A stretch of 5,616 nucleotides of DNA. Origin: Bacillota bacterium. Its GTDB lineage: Bacteria; Bacillota; DTU025. This document shows positions 5,615-5,616 of this stretch, piece by piece. The notes under the pieces are model-generated. The model ran no database searches and was not told where the DNA came from. It saw only the letters and a list, made by a program, of their open reading frames with translations. The DNA is taken from contig DUWJ01000299.1 of the NCBI GenBank assembly GCA_012842765.1, positions 1 to 5,616 of the forward strand, written 5' to 3'. Made by a program: the position numbers and the translations under genes. The stretch's first letter is position 1, and each line of letters starts with the position of its first letter.

Positions 5615-5616
5615 GA

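Overview
The window carries one leftward-transcribed sugar-uptake cluster. Reading along the minus strand from the right edge, it holds a possible tail of an unrecognised gene (about 5614-5447), a regulatory stretch, a LacI-family repressor (5250-4186), an extracellular sugar-binding protein (3988-2735), and two MalF- and MalG-type membrane permeases (2552-1440 and 1367 to the left edge, where the second is cut). No ATPase, glycosidase or RNA gene is visible.

The genes form a classic CUT1-type carbohydrate ABC importer with its own repressor. The binding protein captures a saccharide or related compound outside the membrane and delivers it to the MalF/MalG channel. An ATPase encoded elsewhere would bind the EAA loops of both permeases. 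The LacI-type protein probably senses the sugar or a derivative. The substrate cannot be told from the sequence. Spacings are 197 bp (lacI to binding protein), 182 bp (binding protein to malF) and 72 bp (malF to malG). No convincing intrinsic terminator separates the genes, so co-transcription is plausible.

The organism looks like a bacterium of moderate GC content with very strong Shine-Dalgarno sequences (AGGAGG, GGAGGTGA) and one GTG start. An importer lacking its own ATPase beside a LacI regulator is common in Bacillota and some other anaerobic or thermophilic lineages. A Bacillota-like host is my best guess, at low confidence.

The most unusual features are in the permeases. MalG has roughly 130-145 extra residues, apparently a soluble and probably beta-rich domain, in the extracytoplasmic loop after its first membrane helix. 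MalF has two extra predicted membrane helices between its third helix and its EAA-loop core. The spacer between the binding-protein and malF genes is strongly structured. It holds a perfect palindrome, two further hairpins, and a small hairpin that covers the malF ribosome-binding site. LacI-type operator candidates centred on CG lie upstream of lacI, and no similar site was found in front of the binding-protein gene.
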